Origin: Marinifilum caeruleilacunae
GTDB taxonomy: Bacteria; Bacteroidota; Bacteroidia; Bacteroidales; Marinifilaceae
Reading direction: 5' to 3'
Length of the DNA: 64,000 bases
Assembly: GCF_013141825.1 (NCBI RefSeq)
Contig: NZ_RZNH01000012.1
Span: 62,001 to 126,000 of the forward strand
Shown here: one piece after another, positions 51,444 to 60,471 of the stretch
Layout: each line of letters opens with the position of its first letter
Position numbering within the stretch: position 1 is the stretch's first letter
Program-made: the position numbers and the translations under genes
The notes under the pieces: generated by a model
Databases searched by the model: none
What the model was told of the DNA's origin: nothing
Seen by the model: the letters and a program-made list of their open reading frames with translations, nothing else

Positions 51444-53903
51444 TTAAAATACTTCTTTTTTTTCGACTTTTTGTTCAAATGGGAATATTAATTTCATCTC
51501 GGTGAACTCATTTTTCTTACTTTTCACCTTAATTTCACCATTCATTTTTTGTATGATATTTTTACTCACATACAAGCTTAATCCTGAATTAACTCCATCT
51601 TTTTTGGTGGAGAAAAATGGTTCAAAGATGTAGTTCAAATTTTTGGAATCAATTCCTTCTCCAAAATCTTTTATCGATACCACTACATCTTTATCAACCA
51701 GCTTCGTTTTAATTTGAATACCATCTTCGTTAATTTCTTTCACATTTTCTTTTTTCAATTTTTCACCAATTGAATCGAAAGAATTGTTTAGAATATTCAC
51801 TATGGCTTTCTGAAGTTTGTATTTATCTCCGCAAATAAAAAGCGAATCAGGATCAACCTTTAGTTTAATTTCTACATTGGAATTTTTGTATTGCTTCTTA
51901 ATCAGGTTCACCGCATCTTGTACTACAAGATTCACATTTACCGAATCTTCGCAACTTTCGTGCTGAGCAGAATTAAAAATACCGATTTGCGATAAAAAGG
52001 CCTTGATTCGATCAATATCCTTAAACACCTGGGAACATTTATCTTCAATATAATCCTTCTCTACAATGCCTTTTGACAATCTCAACAAAATATTGTCGAT
52101 CACCATTGATATGCCAGAAAGAGGTTGGTTAATTTCATTCACCACACTGCTTGCCATTTTGCCCAAAGTTTCCAATTCCGATTTCTGAGCCAGCAATTTT
52201 CTGTGGTATTCATTCACCAGAAGCTCTTGATCCATCCTATCTTGCAACTCCTCTGCATTTTTATCGAATTCTCTTTCATTCTCTTGCAAATCAGAAACAA
52301 CTGCACGAAAAGCTCCATTGTTTGAATGATCCATTTTTGGCTGAGGCAACTCATTCATTAAAATACGAACACCTCCTCCATTACTATTTTGGTACGAAAA
52401 AGCGACCAGAATCACTTTTTTCACTTTCTGGTTTTTCGATTGTATACTCAAAACATCGAAGGCAAAATCTCTCTTTTGTTCCGAAAAATTGAATAAATCT
52501 TTCGCTTTCTCCTGGTGTAAATCAGGTATAAATTTCAAGATATTCTGATATGGAATCATCTTTAAATCTTCACATTCCAAAAGCTTGCAACCAAAATCAT
52601 TGATAAAAACAATTTCATTGTCTTTATTCAATTCAATAAAAGCTCTGTCGTGATATTCATCCCTTTCGAAACCCAGGCTATGCTTAAAGGTTGTTTCCAT
52701 CTCCATGTCTTCGGTAACATCCCAGGCCACACCAGTATAAGTATGCACATCCAGCTTTTCGTTATACTCAATGTTTAGCTCAACATGAATATGACGCAGT
52801 TTTTTCTCCCTTGTCAGGATTCTGTGCTTCAACTCTAACTTTTGATTCTTATTTGGAATTGTGTGAAACACCTTGTCAAAACCTGAAAGGTCGTCTGGAT
52901 GAAGTTTTGCTTTCACATTTTCCAAAACATGATCAATTTCTTTTTCAGATATTTCGTAAATGCGATAAAATTCTGTCGACCCTCTGAATATTTTGGTGTA
53001 AGAATCCCATTCAAAACTGCCTACTCTTGCCAATTTCTGAATTTTACGAACCATCAATTCTTTCTTGATCAGCGAATCTTTAAGCAATTTTCGATCAGAA
53101 ACATCTCTACCCACAATGTGGTAATTCATGTTATCAAATTCAATTTGCTTGAAAATCGACCATTCAAACCAACGCTGATCCGACAAATGATTTTTAATGG
53201 ATTTTTCCATTATTATGGACTCTTTTTTTCCATTCATTTGTTTGATGGCAGTGATGATTTGATCGGAAAGCTCTTTGTTAATTTCTGCGAGGCTATTTAC
53301 CGAAACCCCATCAAGCGTATAATCAAAGAAATCGGTAAATGCTTTATTGGCAAATTCAATTTTTAAGCTGCTGTCAACTTTTAAAATCATTTCGCTTTGC
53401 CCCTCGATAATGCTTCTGTAGTTGCTAGCAAGATTTTTTAGACGGTTCTCGAATAGTTCTTTATCTCTTAAGGCATTATTAAGCTTCTTGTTTTGCTCTT
53501 CTTTCTGTTTTCTGTTTTTAAAAAGATCCAGGAAAATATTTACTTTGTTTTTAAGAATGGTCGAGTTAAAAGGTTTCATAATGAAATCGGCACAACCGCA
53601 CTCATAACCTCTCTGCTCGCTCTCTTTATCAAGATAAAAAGCTGTTAGGAAAATAATTGGAGTAGATTGGTTCTTTGTTCCGGAACGTATTTTTTCGGCC
53701 AAAGCAAATCCATCCATTTGTGGCATTTGAATATCCAGGATGATGAGAGCATATTCCTTCTCATCGATCTTCCGAATCGCATCCAAAGGCGATTGAATCA
53801 GCTCCAGTTTTGCGTCTAATTTACCCAATACTGCCTCAAGGAGATCCAGGTTCTCCAATCTATCATCCACCACCAATACTTCAGGAGTAAAATTAAATCC
53901 CAT
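51444..53903 (-). CDS. Receiver-PAS-kinase hybrid protein with altered H-box
   Basis: An 819-residue cytoplasmic protein. Receiver domain with Asp57 (ILDIQMPQMDG), coiled coil, three PAS-type domains (about 145-265, 275-395 and 405-525), then dimerisation and HATPase_c domains. The H-box reads MASSVVNEINQPLSGISM: Asn589 stands where the phospho-accepting His should be (codon AAT, 52137-52139). The N-box (INILNNSFDSIGEKL) and a G1 box (DFGEGI) are present, but G2 is GVNSGLSLY in place of GTGLGLS. ATG 53901-53903 is used. Autophosphorylation in cis should be impossible. It is encoded just upstream of the sigma-54 regulator. Confidence 0.88.
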   Translation of the reverse strand: MGFNFTPEVLVVDDRLENLDLLEAVLGKLDAKLELIQSPLDAIRKIDEKEYALIILDIQMPQMDGFALAEKIRSGTKNQSTPIIFLTAFYLDKESEQRGYECGCADFIMKPFNSTILKNKVNIFLDLFKNRKQKEEQNKKLNNALRDKELFENRLKNLASNYRSIIEGQSEMILKVDSSLKIEFANKAFTDFFDYTLDGVSVNSLAEINKELSDQIITAIKQMNGKKESIIMEKSIKNHLSDQRWFEWSIFKQIEFDNMNYHIVGRDVSDRKLLKDSLIKKELMVRKIQKLARVGSFEWDSYTKIFRGSTEFYRIYEISEKEIDHVLENVKAKLHPDDLSGFDKVFHTIPNKNQKLELKHRILTREKKLRHIHVELNIEYNEKLDVHTYTGVAWDVTEDMEMETTFKHSLGFERDEYHDRAFIELNKDNEIVFINDFGCKLLECEDLKMIPYQNILKFIPDLHQEKAKDLFNFSEQKRDFAFDVLSIQSKNQKVKKVILVAFSYQNSNGGGVRILMNELPQPKMDHSNNGAFRAVVSDLQENEREFDKNAEELQDRMDQELLVNEYHRKLLAQKSELETLGKMASSVVNEINQPLSGISMVIDNILLRLSKGIVEKDYIEDKCSQVFKDIDRIKAFLSQIGIFNSAQHESCEDSVNVNLVVQDAVNLIKKQYKNSNVEIKLKVDPDSLFICGDKYKLQKAIVNILNNSFDSIGEKLKKENVKEINEDGIQIKTKLVDKDVVVSIKDFGEGIDSKNLNYIFEPFFSTKKDGVNSGLSLYVSKNIIQKMNGEIKVKSKKNEFTEMKLIFPFEQKVEKKEVF

Positions 53904-54120
53904 ACACAATTGATTAATCTTAATTAAAACGCATTACAGAAAAAAAATACCCTTATGCGGGCAATCTTATTTTTAATCTTCCTGTTTGTTTAATCAAAAT
54001 TAAAACGATTCCGTTTAAAAATCAATGCAATTGTGATTAACGCACCTTTATCCTCGCTGAGAAGTTACATTTACTTGGTCAACTATCCGAAAATGGTTAT
54101 TAAATTTTCCAACTAAAGCT

Positions 54121-54975
54121 CTAGGTAAGAGCATGAAGAGCCTCATTCAATGTTAAATAATTGAATACAAACCCCTCTTTTTGCAGGCGTTCCGGTATTA
54201 CCCTTTGTCCATTTAACAGAACAGTAGAAGCCTCACCAAGCAAATTGCGCAATATAAAAGATGGAACATGACAAAAAGCTGGGCGCTTAAGACTTTTCGC
54301 CAGTGATTTGGTAAAATCATAATTGCTCACTTCATCTGGCGCAACCAGGTTATAAATCCCTTTTGAATTTGCTTTGATTACAAAGGCATATGCCCTCGCT
54401 AAATCTTCAATATGAATGTAAGGGAAGGCTTGTTTTCCCGATCCCAAACGACCTCCCAAGCCCATTTTAAAAAGAGGTAAAGTTTTTTGAATTACGCCAC
54501 CCTGTAGACTTAAAACTACACCCAAACGAAAAATCGCAGTTGCTACATTGAGCTCTTGCATTTGCATGGCAGATTCCTCCCACTCCATACAAATTTGTCC
54601 TAAAAAATCATCAGAATATGCCTTACTGTTTTCGGTATGTTGCTCATTGTTATTATAAATTCCAACAGCCGAGGTACAAATAAATTGTTTGGGTTTTTGT
54701 TGCATTAAATTCACCGCCTTACATAAATTCCTGGTGGTAACAACCCTGCTATCGCGAAGTATTTGTTTGTTTTTTGGGGTCCACCTCGAGAGAATCGATG
54801 CTCCCGAAAGGTGAATGATTACATCTGCTCCCAGAAGCTTATTCGCCAACAAACTTGCATCGCCATACAAAAGTTCTCTCGGAATTTTAATGATATCAGC
54901 ATCGCATTCGTGCTTTAAGAAATCACATAAATGCGAACCAACCAAACCATTACTTCCTGACAATGCAATTTTCAT
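54121..54975 (-). CDS. TIGR01777-type epimerase (SDR39U1-like)
   Basis: A 284-residue short-chain dehydrogenase-like protein. It has the NAD(P) turn ALSGSNGLVGSHL, the HLSGASI motif, SAVGIYNNNEQHTENSKAYS (the YxxxK-like region differs), PYIHIEDLARAYAFVI and the family C-terminal domain LLNGQRVIPERLQKEGFVFN. This is the TIGR01777 group, often linked to cell division or sugar metabolism. ATG 54973-54975 is chosen; an in-frame TTG lies four codons upstream. It starts 4 bases after the cdaA stop, so it is in one transcript with cdaA. Confidence 0.85.
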   Translation of the reverse strand: MKIALSGSNGLVGSHLCDFLKHECDADIIKIPRELLYGDASLLANKLLGADVIIHLSGASILSRWTPKNKQILRDSRVVTTRNLCKAVNLMQQKPKQFICTSAVGIYNNNEQHTENSKAYSDDFLGQICMEWEESAMQMQELNVATAIFRLGVVLSLQGGVIQKTLPLFKMGLGGRLGSGKQAFPYIHIEDLARAYAFVIKANSKGIYNLVAPDEVSNYDFTKSLAKSLKRPAFCHVPSFILRNLLGEASTVLLNGQRVIPERLQKEGFVFNYLTLNEALHALT

Positions 54976-54979
54976 ACGA

Positions 54980-55771
54980 TTATACAATAAATCCGGAATA
55001 ATCTCCGGCTAAAAACTTTTTCAATTCAACACCAGTAATTCGTACCTTGATATTACCACCCATAATATAGGAAATATTACCGGTTTCTTCGGATACTGTA
55101 ATTACATGAGAATCGGTTGCCTGGCTCATTCCTATTGCTGCGCGATGTCGTAAACCGAGACTACCCGGAATGTTGGTACTATCCGTAACGGGCAATATGC
55201 AACGAGCTGCCAAAATGCGATTGTTTGCAATAATTACGGCACCATCATGAAGAGGAGAATTCTTGAAGAATATCGACTCCAGCAAAGTTCCTGACACCCT
55301 CGAATTCACAATTTTTCCGGTATCGGCATAAGTCTGTAAGTCGGTATTTTTGGCAATCACAATAAGTGCACCTGTTTTCGATTTTGACATGTGCTCGCAG
55401 GCAGTTGCAATGGAATTGATTTCCTGTTCCTCAAATCCTACCTCATCGTTTGTAAACCAATTTTGGAGACTAAATTTTTGATTCACATTGTATCGTGAAC
55501 CAAGAATTAGTAGGAACTTCCTGATTTCCTGTTGAAATACAATAATCAAAGCGATTACACCAACCCCAATAAATTGACCAAGGATACTACTTAGCAATTC
55601 CATATTCAAGGCTCGAACCAAAAGCCACATCAAATAGAATAAAAACAATCCAACAAAAATATTAATGGCAACTGTTCCTCTAATTAATAAATACACCTGG
55701 TACAAAAGCAAGGCTACTAAAAGTATATCCAGAATATCGAAAAGTCCGAGAGTGATAAAAGCAGTGATCAT
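54980..55771 (-). CDS. cdaA: Diadenylate cyclase CdaA
   Basis: A 263-residue membrane enzyme that makes cyclic di-AMP from two ATP. Three N-terminal helices (about 5-30, 37-53, 66-80) are followed by a DAC domain with the catalytic DGA (176-178) in SPLHDGAVIIANNR and RHR (208-210) in LGLRHRAAIGMSQATD. All catalytic residues are present. It follows folP by 47 bases, a known order in the Bacteroidota, and precedes the epimerase gene. c-di-AMP controls osmotic and cell-wall balance. Confidence 0.95.
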   Translation of the reverse strand: MITAFITLGLFDILDILLVALLLYQVYLLIRGTVAINIFVGLFLFYLMWLLVRALNMELLSSILGQFIGVGVIALIIVFQQEIRKFLLILGSRYNVNQKFSLQNWFTNDEVGFEEQEINSIATACEHMSKSKTGALIVIAKNTDLQTYADTGKIVNSRVSGTLLESIFFKNSPLHDGAVIIANNRILAARCILPVTDSTNIPGSLGLRHRAAIGMSQATDSHVITVSEETGNISYIMGGNIKVRITGVELKKFLAGDYSGFIV

Positions 55772-55818
55772 AGATTTAAATTCAGTCTTTTAACAAAATT
55801 ACAATTTTATTAGAACTT

Positions 55819-56649
55819 TTATGATTGTGATTTGATCATATTATGAAGTTTAACACATTCAACAGCCTCCTTTACATCATGAACACGAAGAATGGAAGCT
55901 CCATTTTCTAGGCAGATCATATTGAGGGCTGTTGTACCGTTTAAACTGGTATCAGGTGTACCTCCAAGATATTTGTAGATCATCGACTTGCGTGACAATC
56001 CGGCCAAAATTGGCAGGTTTAAATTGGCAAATTCGTCTAATCGCGCAACAATTTCATAATTGTGATCCAAAGTTTTTCCAAAACCAAAACCTGGATCCAG
56101 AATAATGTCTTCTACTCCAAAATTTCTGAGCTGTTTTAGCCTTTCCTTAAAAAATGTTTTGATCTCGCCAATCAAATCCTGATATGTAGGATCATTTTGC
56201 ATGGTTTGCGGTGTTCCCTTAATGTGCATCATGATATAAGGAACCTTTAATTCTCCAATGGTCTTGAACATTTCATCATCCATAGTACCTCCCGAAATAT
56301 CATTGATCATACAGTCTCCATATTCTTGTACAATCTTCCTGGCAATGCTCGAACGAAAGGTATCAATTGACAAAATCGCTTCTGGAAATTCCTTCCTGAT
56401 TGCTTTCACAGCAGGCGCCATTCTTTTTAATTCTTCATCAGCACTAACATTTTCGGCTCCTGGTCGAGTAGAAAAAGCTCCAATATCGATAATATCTGCG
56501 CCATCCGATAAAATTTTCTCTGCCCTGCTTACAATCGCCGACTCATTTGTATAGTTTCCTCCATCAAAAAAAGAATCTGGAGTGATATTTAGAATCCCCA
56601 TTACCAAAGGAGTTTCAAAATTTATTGAATGATTACCACACTTAATCAT
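55819..56649 (-). CDS. folP: Dihydropteroate synthase
   Basis: A 276-residue cytosolic enzyme of folate synthesis that condenses 4-aminobenzoate with 7,8-dihydropterin diphosphate. It has the pterin-binding motifs MGILNITPDSFFDGGNYTN, DIIDIGAFSTRPGA, VSIDTFRSS-type (LSIDTFRSSIARK), DPGFGFGKTLDHNYEI and LAGLSRKSMIYKYLG. Length is normal. It heads the folP-cdaA-epimerase transcript and is divergent from the DUF1599 gene. Confidence 0.95.
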   Translation of the reverse strand: MIKCGNHSINFETPLVMGILNITPDSFFDGGNYTNESAIVSRAEKILSDGADIIDIGAFSTRPGAENVSADEELKRMAPAVKAIRKEFPEAILSIDTFRSSIARKIVQEYGDCMINDISGGTMDDEMFKTIGELKVPYIMMHIKGTPQTMQNDPTYQDLIGEIKTFFKERLKQLRNFGVEDIILDPGFGFGKTLDHNYEIVARLDEFANLNLPILAGLSRKSMIYKYLGGTPDTSLNGTTALNMICLENGASILRVHDVKEAVECVKLHNMIKSQS

Positions 56650-56789
56650 AGGAATATCGCTGTTAAAACAATTAGTTTTTTAATTTTGCATAACCAATTT
56701 GATTGATCAAATACCCAAGCAAAAGTAAAATAAAATACCATGGCTTTGCCTTATTTAGTACTTTTACGGGAAAATTTCTAAAATAAACT

Positions 56790-57335
56790 ATGAATAACAC
56801 AGACCAACAGTACAACTCTATTATTGAAATCTGTACAGATATCTTCACAAAAAAAATGCATGATTATGGAACTGCCTGGAGAATTCTTCGCCCTAGTTCC
56901 TTAACCGATCAGATTTACATTAAAGCACAGCGTATCCGAAGCATCGAAACGAAAGGCACAAGCAAAATCGAAGATGATATCCGTTCAGAATTTATTGGTA
57001 TTGTGAATTACGCAATCATGGGAATCATTCAGTTGGAATTGGGACCATCGGATGAAGAGATGGATAGAGAAGCAACATTGGAGCTGTATACCAAATATTT
57101 TAATGAGGCCAAGGAGTTAATGGAAGCCAAAAACCACGATTACGACGAAGCCTGGAGAAGTATGAGAGTAAGCTCTTTTACCGATCTGATTTTGATGAAA
57201 ATCAACAGAACCAAACAAATTGAAGACAACCAGGGCAAAACCTTAATCTCGGAAGGAATTGATGCCAATTACTTTGACATGATTAACTATGCTGTTTTTG
57301 GCCTGATTAAAATTGAATTTGAAAACGCACAATAA
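56790..57335 (+). CDS. DUF1599 protein, internally duplicated
   Basis: A 181-residue cytoplasmic protein built of two copies of one unit. Each has the same signature: KKMHDYGTAWRILRPSSLTDQ followed by VNYAIMGIIQLEL, and KNHDYDEAWRSMRVSSFTD followed by INYAVFGLIKIEF. This is DUF1599, described as a nucleotide-modification-associated domain, with no assigned reaction. It is 12 bases upstream of the BT_3928-type gene and divergent from folP. Confidence 0.85.
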   Translation: MNNTDQQYNSIIEICTDIFTKKMHDYGTAWRILRPSSLTDQIYIKAQRIRSIETKGTSKIEDDIRSEFIGIVNYAIMGIIQLELGPSDEEMDREATLELYTKYFNEAKELMEAKNHDYDEAWRSMRVSSFTDLILMKINRTKQIEDNQGKTLISEGIDANYFDMINYAVFGLIKIEFENAQ

Positions 57336-57347
57336 ACTCCAAAACAA

Positions 57348-58586
57348 ATGAGTATAGTTCGATTTTTCAGCCGTATAATTGTTGGTTCAATTTTCATTTT
57401 TAGCGGTTTTGTAAAAGCGGTAGACCCAATGGGATCTACCTATAAATTTTCGGATTATTTCACAGCATTCGGTATGGATGCATTAACCGGCCTTGCATTC
57501 CCTTTGGCCATTCTCTTATCAACATTAGAGTTTACTGTAGGGGTAGCCTTGGTTTTTAATGCACAAAAGAAACTATCGGCTTGGGGCGCCCTGCTGTTTA
57601 TGCTCTTGTTTACACCACTCACTTTGGTTTTGGCAATTACCAATAAGGTGACCGATTGTGGATGTTTTGGCGATGTACTAACCCTAAGCAACTGGGAAAC
57701 CTTCTGGAAAAACCTGTTTATTTTAGTGCCTACCCTGCTCATTTTCTTTGGCAGAAAACTAAAAGAGAAAACATACCCTTTGTGGGAGCAGAATTTACTA
57801 GTTGCTTTCGCGATTGTTTTTTCAATTGTTACATCGGTTTATTCATACAAACATTTGCCGATTATCGATTTTAGACCTTATCATATTGGGGCCAATATCA
57901 GTGAAGGAATGATGATTCCTGATGGTGCACCAGCAGATGAATACAAAAGTATTCTGAAATATGAAAAGGATGGTGTGGTCAAAGAATTTGACGAAACAAA
58001 CTACCCTTGGCAAGACAGCACATGGACATTTGTTGACTCGGAACAGATCAAAATAAAGGAAGGTTATACGCCACCGATTCACGATTTCTCGATTTCGAAT
58101 GAAATGGATGGAGACATCACCGACCAGGTTTTAAACGATGAAAACTATACATTCATTCTAATCACAAAAGAGATAGACAAGCTGAATGAAGAGAGTCTTC
58201 CAAAAATTCTTGATCTATCGATGTATGCCCTTGAAAAGGGATATTCGTTTATTGCCTTAACTGCTTCCGGGCTGCAAGAATGTGAAGCTTTTAAAGCTGA
58301 TCATGAATTGCCAATTGAGTTTTACAATACGGATGAAATTCAGTTGAAAACCATCGTTCGTTCGAATCCTGGATTAATCCTGATTCAAAATGGAACCATC
58401 CTCAACAAGTGGCATTTTAACGATTTCCCTGCTGTTAAAGAACTTAATGGCGATTTGGCAGCCTATTCAATTACGAAACATCAAAAATTAAATATCAAAC
58501 TAGTATTTATTAGTATTACTTCAACTTTGCTCTTGTTAATCTGCTTATTCCTAGTAGTTAGCAGAAGTTCCAGGGCAAGAAAATGA
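57348..58586 (+). CDS. BT_3928-type DoxX/MauE-like membrane protein
   Basis: A 412-residue protein. The N-terminal third has four hydrophobic helices with [19 protein letters not shown] and a CGCFGD motif (near residues 103-108) typical of MauE/DoxX-like redox membrane proteins. A thioredoxin-like extracytoplasmic part (about 180-380) follows, without a visible CxxC, and a last helix (about 388-407) anchors the end. The stop overlaps an ATG of the tpiA frame (ATGA), and the two are one operon. A role in disulphide or quinone redox work is inferred only. Confidence 0.8.
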   Translation: MSIVRFFSRIIVGSIFIFSGFVKAVDPMGSTYKFSDYFTAFGMDALTGLAFPLAILLSTLEFTVGVALVFNAQKKLSAWGALLFMLLFTPLTLVLAITNKVTDCGCFGDVLTLSNWETFWKNLFILVPTLLIFFGRKLKEKTYPLWEQNLLVAFAIVFSIVTSVYSYKHLPIIDFRPYHIGANISEGMMIPDGAPADEYKSILKYEKDGVVKEFDETNYPWQDSTWTFVDSEQIKIKEGYTPPIHDFSISNEMDGDITDQVLNDENYTFILITKEIDKLNEESLPKILDLSMYALEKGYSFIALTASGLQECEAFKADHELPIEFYNTDEIQLKTIVRSNPGLILIQNGTILNKWHFNDFPAVKELNGDLAAYSITKHQKLNIKLVFISITSTLLLLICLFLVVSRSSRARK

Positions 58587-58594
58587 TTACAATT

Positions 58595-59350
58595 ATGAGA
58601 AGAAAAATTGTTGCAGGAAACTGGAAAATGAACAATACTCTTGAAGAGGGTATTGAGTTGGCTGGACAAATCAATGATCTTGTTGAAAACACTGAGATCA
58701 ATGATGTAGATGTTGTTATCGGTACTCCTTTCATTCACCTTACAGAAGTGAATAAAGTAGTTGGTGAAAAAATTGGGGTTGCTGCACAAAACTGTGCTGA
58801 TGAAAAAAGCGGTGCTTACACTGGCGAAATCTCAGCTTCAATGATCAAATCAACAGGTAGCAAATATGTAATCCTTGGTCACTCTGAAAGAAGAACATAT
58901 TACGGTGAAACAAACGAAATTTTGGTAAAAAAAGTAAACCTGACTCTTGAAAATGGCCTAGCTCCTATTTTCTGTATTGGTGAGGTTTTGGAAGAACGTG
59001 AAGCTGAAAAGCACTTCGACGTAGTAAAAAGCCAAATTGCAGAAGGATTGTTCCACTTATCAGCAGAAGAATTTGGAAAAGTGGTATTGGCATACGAGCC
59101 AGTTTGGGCAATTGGAACAGGTGTTACTGCTTCTTCTGATCAGGCTCAGGAAATGCACGCTTTTATCCGTAAAACTTTGGTTGAGCAATACGGTGAAGAA
59201 GTTGCAAACAACACTTCAATTCTTTACGGTGGTAGCTGTAAGCCTTCTAACGCAAAAGAATTATTCGAAAACGCTGATGTAGATGGTGGTTTAATTGGTG
59301 GTGCTTCACTTAAAGCTGAAGACTTCATGGGAATCATTACTGCATTCTAA
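58595..59350 (+). CDS. tpiA: Triose-phosphate isomerase
   Basis: A 251-residue glycolytic enzyme that interconverts dihydroxyacetone phosphate and glyceraldehyde-3-phosphate. The active site is complete: [11 protein letters not shown] (Asn and Lys), [10 protein letters not shown] (His), [13 protein letters not shown] (Glu) and [11 protein letters not shown] (phosphate loop). ATG 58595 gives the family's usual start; another in-frame ATG at 58583 overlaps the preceding stop codon and may allow coupled translation. Codon use looks optimised. Confidence 0.96.
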   Translation: MRRKIVAGNWKMNNTLEEGIELAGQINDLVENTEINDVDVVIGTPFIHLTEVNKVVGEKIGVAAQNCADEKSGAYTGEISASMIKSTGSKYVILGHSERRTYYGETNEILVKKVNLTLENGLAPIFCIGEVLEEREAEKHFDVVKSQIAEGLFHLSAEEFGKVVLAYEPVWAIGTGVTASSDQAQEMHAFIRKTLVEQYGEEVANNTSILYGGSCKPSNAKELFENADVDGGLIGGASLKAEDFMGIITAF

Positions 59351-59374
59351 GAATAGAATTTGATAAAATAAAAG

Positions 59375-59404
59375 GCCGATACACTCCGTGTCGGCTTTTG
59401 TTTT
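59375..59404 (+). terminator. Terminator after tpiA
   Basis: An 8-bp stem GCCGATAC / GTGTCGGC (one G-T pair) with a 5-base loop and a T-rich tract. Confidence 0.85.
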
Positions 59405-59453
59405 TTCTATGCTTTAAGTTACCTTGCAACAACAAATAAAACTAACAATACAA

Positions 59454-60290
59454 ATGGACTATATAGAACTAAAATGCCAGATAACTCCTTTCGATGAAGA
59501 TATAGCTGACATTCTAATTGCTGAGCTTGGAGAGATTGATTTTGAAAGCTTTACTCAAACCGACGATACGGTTGAAGCCTTTATTCAAGCCCCGCTTTTC
59601 GATATGCAAAGAGTGGAAGAGTTAACGGTAAACCTTTTGCCAAACCACAACATCTCATATACACATCAAACCATCGAGTCGCAAGATTGGAATGCAGTTT
59701 GGGAATCGAATTTTCAACCTGTTATTATCTCCGATCAGGTGGTAATTCGCGCTTCATTTCATACCGATACACCAAAAGTTCCTTACGACATTGTGATCGA
59801 TCCAAAAATGTCATTCGGAACAGGCCACCACTCTACCACCTCTTTAATGGTTCAAACCATCCTGGAAACAGAAATTGAGGGCAAAAGAGTGCTGGACATG
59901 GGCTGCGGAACAAGCCTGCTTGCCATTCTGGCTTCGAAAAGAAATGCTGTACGAGTAGATGCTATTGACATTGATGAATGGCCATACAAAAATTCTCTTG
60001 AGAATATCAAGAACAACAAGGCCAAAAATATATCGGTATTCCTGGGAGATGCAGCCTTATTAAAGGGTAAAACCTACGATGTTGTTTTGGCCAATATCAA
60101 CAGAAACATCCTGGTAAACGATATGAAACACTACGTTGCCTGTTTGCCAGAAAACGGACAACTAATTATGAGTGGCTTCTATACCGAAGACTTGCCTCAC
60201 ATCCAAAAAGAGGCAGAAGAAAATGGTCTACAATACATTAGCCACAAAGTGGATAACAATTGGGTGGCCGTAAAATACCTTAAAGCATAA
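59454..60290 (+). CDS. prmA: Ribosomal protein L11 methyltransferase
   Basis: A 278-residue cytosolic enzyme that trimethylates ribosomal protein L11 with S-adenosylmethionine. It has the N-terminal L11-recognition domain (ESQDWNAVWESNFQPVII), then MSFGTGHHSTTSLMV, the SAM loop LDMGCGTSLLAILASK, the acidic DAIDIDEWPYKNSLENI and the late VVLANINRNILV. ATG 59454 is preferred to an upstream TTG in frame. It starts about 100 bases after the tpiA stop, after that gene's terminator. Confidence 0.93.
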   Translation: MDYIELKCQITPFDEDIADILIAELGEIDFESFTQTDDTVEAFIQAPLFDMQRVEELTVNLLPNHNISYTHQTIESQDWNAVWESNFQPVIISDQVVIRASFHTDTPKVPYDIVIDPKMSFGTGHHSTTSLMVQTILETEIEGKRVLDMGCGTSLLAILASKRNAVRVDAIDIDEWPYKNSLENIKNNKAKNISVFLGDAALLKGKTYDVVLANINRNILVNDMKHYVACLPENGQLIMSGFYTEDLPHIQKEAEENGLQYISHKVDNNWVAVKYLKA

Positions 60291-60304
60291 TTTTAAAAGA
60301 TATC

Positions 60305-60347
60305 AGGAAAAAGTGTAAGCAATTTGACTTTTTCCTTTCTTTTTCTT
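60305..60347 (+). terminator. Terminator after prmA
   Basis: A 10-bp stem AGGAAAAAGT / ACTTTTTCCT with a 12-base loop and a T-rich tail. A second hairpin (TTGCCTGG / CCAGGCAA) follows at 60348-60373. Confidence 0.75.
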
Positions 60348-60471
60348 TTGCCTGGAAAGTTTGATCCAGGCAAGGGTATTCATTGCACTTTCTGTGGGCT
60401 ACTTTATCTTTTTTCCCTAATTCTTGTTAAATTGCCTAATCACTATATCAGTTCAGGCAAAAACAACATTT

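Noticed and set aside
52899-53366. 155-codon open frame on the plus strand
   Set aside because: It lies wholly antisense to the PAS region of the hybrid kinase, has no domain resemblance and no promoter of its own.
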